Assembly (NCBI GenBank): GCA_036924285.1
Contig: JAYKYS010000012.1
Location: 5,332,001-5,396,000 of the forward strand
DNA length: 64,000 nucleotides
Reading direction: 5' to 3'
Source of the DNA: Asterella californica
Lineage: Eukaryota > Streptophyta > Marchantiopsida > Marchantiales > Aytoniaceae
The notes beneath the pieces were generated by a model. The model saw only the letters and a program-made list of their open reading frames with translations. It searched no databases and was not told the DNA's origin. The first letter of the stretch is position 1. Each line of letters begins with the position of its first letter. Of this stretch, positions 58,401 to 64,000 are shown piece by piece. A program made the translations under genes and the position numbers.

Positions 58401-61400
58401 ATTTGGAAATATAAAAGAAAAAAATTATGTTTTGTAGTGGATTATCAAGCAATATATTTGATAAACCAAGATTGGTTCATAAATTATGATTTTTATATAT
58501 TAATTTGATAAATGATGATCTTGAAATGATATTTCTAAAAACCCAGTTCAATCGTTAGATCTCCTTGTAAAACAGATACACTTTATATGTTCCATGTACA
58601 GAAAAACTACCAAAAACCTTTCCTTCACACTCCAAAAGCCACTATCGTATTCGTGGCTTCTCGGTCTGATATTCCCACTCCTTCCCGTGGCTTATGCTAT
58701 ACATATGGCATTTTAAAGTTGGCATTGATATTTATTTCTCACTATAAGATGTGTAAAACATGGTAGATAATATGCATCCAATGTGACATTTTGGATCGTA
58801 GGTTTAGCAAAAAAAGAACTCTCCAGATATTATTGGTTAATCGGTTTGACTTAAAATTTGTAGAAATATAAAATGATTGTTCTAAACTGAATAAATAAGC
58901 TGACAAAAATTTGAATTTGAAAGAAACATGAAATAAAATAAATGCACATGTTTCAGAAAAAATAGAAATGATTTAGAAAACGACTTATATCATCTGGTGG
59001 TCCCACATCTAGACTTGATTGTGATCCGAGATCTAGACTGACTAAGAAATGAATTTCTATTTTTGAAAATAAATCAAATTGACATGTCGTGATATAAACA
59101 GGCATTTCCAGAGAAAGCACACTTGGATCTTGAATGAAAAGGAATCATCAAACTGCACGTAAAATGTGTCTCATGCCACCATAAACAGTTCTCTTTGCGG
59201 ATGATAAATTAAAATATAATATTTTGATTTATAGTCTATCTCTTCCAAAGAGAAACTTTAGGACATAAATTAAAAGACATTCACATTTCTCTCTTTTGAA
59301 GAGGTGAATAGACATACCTCACTAGAAAGAGTTCAATCAAATATGACTATATGATTCAAGTCATGCTACACAAAAGTTTAAAATACCAACAATGATATAT
59401 AGATGAATGATAGGAATTTACTTACTTGACATCTACCAACTATAGTTTTGTTTGTTCTTACTCTGTGAACGTAGACATGACTTTTACCGTATTATTTGCT
59501 TGACAATGCCTTAATTGTTCCTCAGAACGTGCACTATCTTAGCACTTGGGGAAAGTGGAGGACATGAGAGGTCACAACTGCAGACGAGAGGCAGAACATT
59601 CTTTTATTTAGGCTTGGTAATTCGTATATACCATGATTCGCTCGGAGATACATCGTAAGATAATGGGAGCCGCCCACTGCTTTTCTGTCATTCAGGCTAG
59701 CTCATAAGCTAGGACAAGGGAAGTTGGAGAGAATCATGATTTCTTTTTTCTGAGAAGTATGCATAGTGACAGACGATGAAAAGAAACCGCAGACTGATAT
59801 TTCTTCTGTGTTTATGTCTGAGGTTTGGAAGATATGATCCTTTGGTGATGACAGCAAACACGAGGACAAGGTAACAATCCTTAGTTTAAAGACGACGAGC
59901 AGCTTTCGATAACAAGATTGTGTTAATTTTTTGTACAAGAGCTTGCTTTTTAGGGATATGATCCAATATACCTATCACAATTGCTCTCTAAGCGGATGAA
60001 TATCATGTCACAACTTTATTATGCAGACCACAATGAGTGATTCTCTTGGGATTTCTTCGCTGTATATCGATCCTGTCGCTGTTTGCACTTGTTCGTGGAA
60101 TTTGAAGTGAAGGTCCTGCTAGGTACATCCTTTACCGCTTAATATTCTTTCAAGCAAGATTCATTCCCTCCAAGCGTATGTGTGTTTTCTTCTTGTGGTC
60201 GGAACTGGCACACCTTCTGCCTCCTTTTTTTGATCTATAGGCAGGATTCCTATATAAGAAGTCAAGTGTAGTTGTGGGATTACATGTAGTGTATCTCTCG
60301 AACGAATCTGGCGGCGGCTGACCCATCCAATGTTTGAAGCAACGGGCCGAACCGTGTGAAAGACATCTAGCGTTGTAGGTCAAATTGCATAAGCACTACG
60401 CTATTAGAAACCTTATCAGCATCAGACTTCCCAAAGAAGAATTGATTGATATTATTGTGGACAGCCTACGAAAGCCTCATTGGATGCAGATCATCTACGC
60501 GTATCGTAAGCAATTACCGGCAAGACTAACAGACTGCTTCTATCCTTCAGTTTTGACAGCAGCATTGGTTCCATTACTGCTTTTGACAGGAATGATGTTC
60601 CAATGAAAACGAAGCTAGCAGAAACGAAATCAGTTGGACCGCACAAATCTATGTTTTCATTTGTCAATGCACGTTCCATGATCTCTTGGAGTATCAACTT
60701 ACGGCTTTCTTTCTTCATTTGTATGAGAGCTCAACCGCCGATGTACAAGAATGCTGAATGACAGTAAACTGTAGTCTCAACTTAAATGTTGACGATGATT
60801 TGGATCCCGTTGTTATCCGTTTGGGACAAGAAAGTCACGCAGTGCAGACCTCCCTCATCGTTTGGACGGAAAGGGATGTTCCTCAAGGAAGAGTTTTACT
60901 TTTGAACACTGATGGTCCACTGATGGTAGAGACATGTTTGACGAATTTCATCTCGTGTGTAGATACGTCGGACATGAATCGTTGCATACACTGCTATTAT
61001 CACTCCCTTCAACATTTAGTTCAAGCAAAAAGGCACTGTGATAGCAAAACAATTCTCAAGAAGGTGATGGAATGATCATGCCAAAACTGCAATTCCAGTG
61101 CTGCTAGGTTTTGGTTCTTGAACTCCACATACATTACCAGTCCCTTCAGTTCAAGCTAAGGAATCTTCAACCTGAATAGGCAGAAATTTGCTTGATCAGC
61201 CCCCTTTTAACATCTCATCAATTGATCGAACCTTGACTTGTTAGAGCATGTACTTTTGGTATTGGAGCCATGGAAAACTATAATGAATGTTTCCTGAAGC
61301 CAAGTGATGTTGACTACAGGTGCGAGCTGTGAATTCACGACTATTATCCTATGAGTGAATGCACAATTGGAGGAGAAAACATTTTACATGAATTTTTGAT

Positions 61401-61690
61401 CTATGTGTATCAAAAGCAGATATGCATCCTCTGAACCAGAACTACATGCTGTTGCAAGTCAAGGCCCGATCAAGTGAAGAAATATTAAAGAAGGTCTGAT
61501 AAAACCTCACAAACGTTCTGGAGCCGGATCAAGCAAATTTCTACTAAAAAGGCCAGAGTCTCTGCAGTCTTCGCTTAGGGATGTAATGCACATTGAACAT
61601 CCCATAGCTTAGCAGAAGATTGTGAATACAAACGGTGCTCTCAGAAGGTGAATTTCTAGTTAGAGATCAGAAATACTTACTGGCTATTCC
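55407..61690. other. Long spacer, no supported gene
   Basis: Frames do not exceed 105 codons and none resembles a known family. The longest (60758-61075, plus) has ordinary composition but no motif. The stretch holds a GTTC microsatellite (about 56746-56766) and a TC run (about 57044-57058). A hairpin of the ATTCAC...GTGAAT type lies at 59279-59309. AT content rises sharply after 58240. Confidence 0.45.
56746..56767. repeat. (GTTC)n microsatellite
   Basis: About five GTTC units. Confidence 0.75.
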
Positions 61691-61900
61691 GGAAGCTAAA
61701 ACAGCCGAGCGGCAACCCCTTGCTTCCTCGTGTTATCACATGATTGGCAAAATTTAGTCTAATGGCCACATGTTCAGCACTTCACGAGGTCAACCACTCA
61801 GCATGCGACATGTAGCATGCAACATGTAAAACTCTCGATGAACATATCAAGAATACGAAGTTCGTGCTCTTGACATCGAGAGTAATTTACTCTCGACATC
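61690..61900 (+). repeat. Copia-related sequence matching 45840-46030 in reverse
   Basis: 'catgcaacatgtaaaactctcga' and the following 'gaacatatcaaga.tacgaag' match the reverse complement of about 45840-45930. Upstream phrases ('gttatcaca', 'gcatg') match up to about 46000. It is part of a second copy of the same Copia family's 3' region. Confidence 0.5.
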
Positions 61901-62571
61901 AAAAGTGCATCTTTAAACTATTTACTTTTGCTATTTACCCAAGTTTGGTTGAATTTTGTCACTTTGACAATCAAAGCTTAGAACCAATATCACATCAAAT
62001 CAACATCCTTGAGGCCACCATGATGTTCATTCTGCACCAGTGAGACTCAATATGAGCTCTCAATGGTAATATTTTTTCCCTTTGTTGGATGTAGATATTA
62101 ATTATTTTTGAAAGCTTATTAGAATTTATGTGGATAATTTATGTTGTGATGCTTTGATTTAACAAAAAAAATTGATTGAATGTGAATATCAATATCCCCG
62201 TCGATGATCGAGATCACACACATAAATTTATCATAAGAAGAAAACTTGGAAAAGTATCATGATACAAACACTAATCTTCAGTTTTCTAGTAAATGTGCAA
62301 TTGAGACTCTGAGTTGGTACGCGAATGGTTACACATCCTAAAATCCATAAATTTATATGTAGTCTAGTAGTAAATGTTGGGATGAAGGCTTTGTATTATC
62401 TCACTCAAGTTTTGAGAGTGCGAATTGCAATCTCACACGTGAGAGTCTTCATTCGTGAGAAGAATAAATTTCTTATCAAATGAACTTGTCTTATGTAAGT
62501 AAATTCATTTCTGAATTTATGATAATCTATACTTACAATAAATTAAATTGTGTCAAATGATGTCTAGATCG

Positions 62572-62722
62572 TTCTCGATGATCGAGAGCTTTCTTTCTTT
62601 TTTTGACTAATTGAAATATCTTGATTCTTGTAAACTGAAAATTAGAAGAATGAAATGTCAGAGTTATGTTGATGATGAAGGAATGTTTTTTGGTGTGTCG
62701 AACCGCTCTCGATGATCGAGAG
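62572..62722. repeat. Two CTCTCGATGATCGAGAG near-palindromes
   Basis: TTCTCGATGATCGAGAG at 62572-62588 and CTCTCGATGATCGAGAG at 62706-62722, 118 bp apart, with AT-rich sequence between. The same motif is clustered at 45434-45910. Confidence 0.75.
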
Positions 62723-64000
62723 TTGTTATTTAAATTTATTAAAATAAAGTTTTAAACTTTCAGTGATCGACAGTTTATGAAGTCCAATCTCTGTCTCCAA
62801 CAAAATGTTTTTGGTTAGATGATCATTTGGTCAAACATTTCCAAATTTTCTTACAATAAATTTAAGTCTTAATGAGTAGATATATTTATATTTTACTAAT
62901 GATTTAGTATAATATTTACATATTTTCAGTAACAAAAAGTAAAGTTCTCTCAAAGTTGATCTAGCATTGTTGGGTAGTGTGTATTAGAGGTAAAACTATT
63001 ACATCAACATCATTTAAAGGAGATGCATGCACAAGATATTATAATTGATCCCCAAATTGGTAGATAAGAAGACCCTGTTATATTCAATTCCCACAAATCA
63101 AGGTGTTCTTCTCCTGTACATCAATCCACGTATTGCTTATCCTTATTAATTATAGATAAAAAGAATTTTCATAACAACTTAGTTCAGAATTATAAGTAAC
63201 ATTTACCTCTTTTCTGGTAACAGAAAATGCACAACAGTTAGATGTACAAGGCGGTGAGAGAGGATGTATTTGACACGCGTATATTATTCAACGTGTTTCT
63301 AAGTGCTATCTTATCAGTTATGTCCAGAAATCCACTGTGTTATAATATTTTCATATTTAACACATTTTATATTATTTGTTGCAGTATGTTAATATTTAAC
63401 ACACAAAACAAATATTACATTTTACATTCTTTCTGAGATTTAAATTTCAAGTAGATCACTAATTTATTTATCGTATATCCTTGTAAATGTTGATCTCTTT
63501 GAATAATTTATGTGCAACCCACATTGCCTACGTAACTCCACCTCTATGAAGTGAATACGCAATAAGTCAGGGTCCGAAGAAAACCTTCTTTGGCTTTATG
63601 GATAAGAGTGCTTCCAGTATGATGTTATAGACACTGAAGAAGTCCATTTTGGTTTCAAGATCCCTATTAAACATTGTTGGCAGAGCTTCACACTCTTAAT
63701 TCTTGAATCCTTTACACCTTGGTAGTGGAGGTGCAAAATGACACCTCCCATCTCGACAAAAAATATTCCAGAGAAGCAATTTGTATGAAGGAATTGTCCC
63801 AATAAGAGAAAGAAGCAAAGATCAAGGTCACCTCTTGTCTTGCAGCTAGTGATGGATACATCAAGGTTCTTGTTCGCGGGGCTGTTCTCTTCGTCATCTC
63901 TTTTCTTCATAGGAACATTGAGACGACTAGGTTCGAAGATATGTGGACAAATGTATATAAAGAACTTATGGTGCAAGATAGAGCACACAAAAGATAGGGA
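62723..64000. other. AT-rich spacer
   Basis: No gene recognised. The minus frame 63596-63988 (130 codons) has no family resemblance and unusual Cys/Phe content, and is probably chance. Confidence 0.45.

Noticed and set aside
63596..63988. 130-codon minus frame at the window edge
   Set aside because: No recognisable domain. It is kept only as spacer because it may be the end of a gene outside the window.
1..64000. CRISPR arrays, bacterial operons, ribosome binding sites
   Set aside because: The sequence is eukaryotic (introns, LTR retrotransposons, plastid insert), and the direct repeats are transposon-type, not spacer-separated arrays.

Overview
The window looks like nuclear DNA of a land plant. 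It holds one intact plant-type (nepenthesin-like) aspartic protease gene, plus spliced gene remnants with canonical GT...AG introns. It also holds Copia, Ty3/gypsy and MULE debris and a plastid trnA-UGC insertion. Low gene density, AT-rich spacers and the flavour of the gypsy families suggest a bryophyte or other early-diverging land plant. I cannot name the species.

Left third (1-25126). AT-rich spacer carries hairpin-bearing repeats. A decayed MULE transposase (3940-5984) follows, then a 2.2-kb inverted repeat (7167-9384) with a G/C palindrome at its centre. Next come the N-terminal part of a Thg1 tRNA-His guanylyltransferase pseudogene (9625-9933, minus) and a repeat-containing Gln/Glu/His-rich reading frame (13160-14071, minus). 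A two-exon 3' end of an unknown secreted or membrane protein lies at 15002-15484 (minus). A duplicated ~300-bp repeat follows, whose second copy is interrupted by a plastid trnI-trnA fragment. Two head-to-head gypsy fragments (18255-20570) complete this part.

Centre (25127-35108). This is the most interesting object: a decayed but near-complete Ty3/gypsy retrotransposon. Its order is gag (two zinc knuckles) - protease - C5 cytosine DNA methyltransferase - reverse transcriptase - RNase H - integrase - PHD finger. The methyltransferase keeps recognisable motifs I, IV (catalytic Cys), VI, VIII and IX-X. The element has a PBS complementary to its own LTR, 27 nt downstream of a TATA-like box, which implies Tf1/sushi-type self-priming. 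Its ends are permuted within the LTR, as if a two-LTR circle had integrated, and are flanked by a 4-bp TCTC duplication. A methyl 'writer' and a chromatin 'reader' in one retroelement suggest chromatin self-targeting or self-methylation. Most premature stops can be read as C-to-T or G-to-A changes.

Right part (35109-64000). Spacer contains more copies of the hairpin repeat family. A decayed minus-strand Copia element (about 44935-51115) has an initiator-Met PBS and contains a Copia RT block on the opposite strand. A near-palindrome CTCTCGAT(G/C)(A/G)TCGAGAG recurs at 45.4 and 62.6 kb. The intact single-exon aspartic protease gene (51998-53704, minus) has a damaged, spliced, Cys-rich secreted-protein gene upstream of it (53862-55406, minus). 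From 55.4 kb to the end I see only spacer, microsatellites and short Copia-like remnants.
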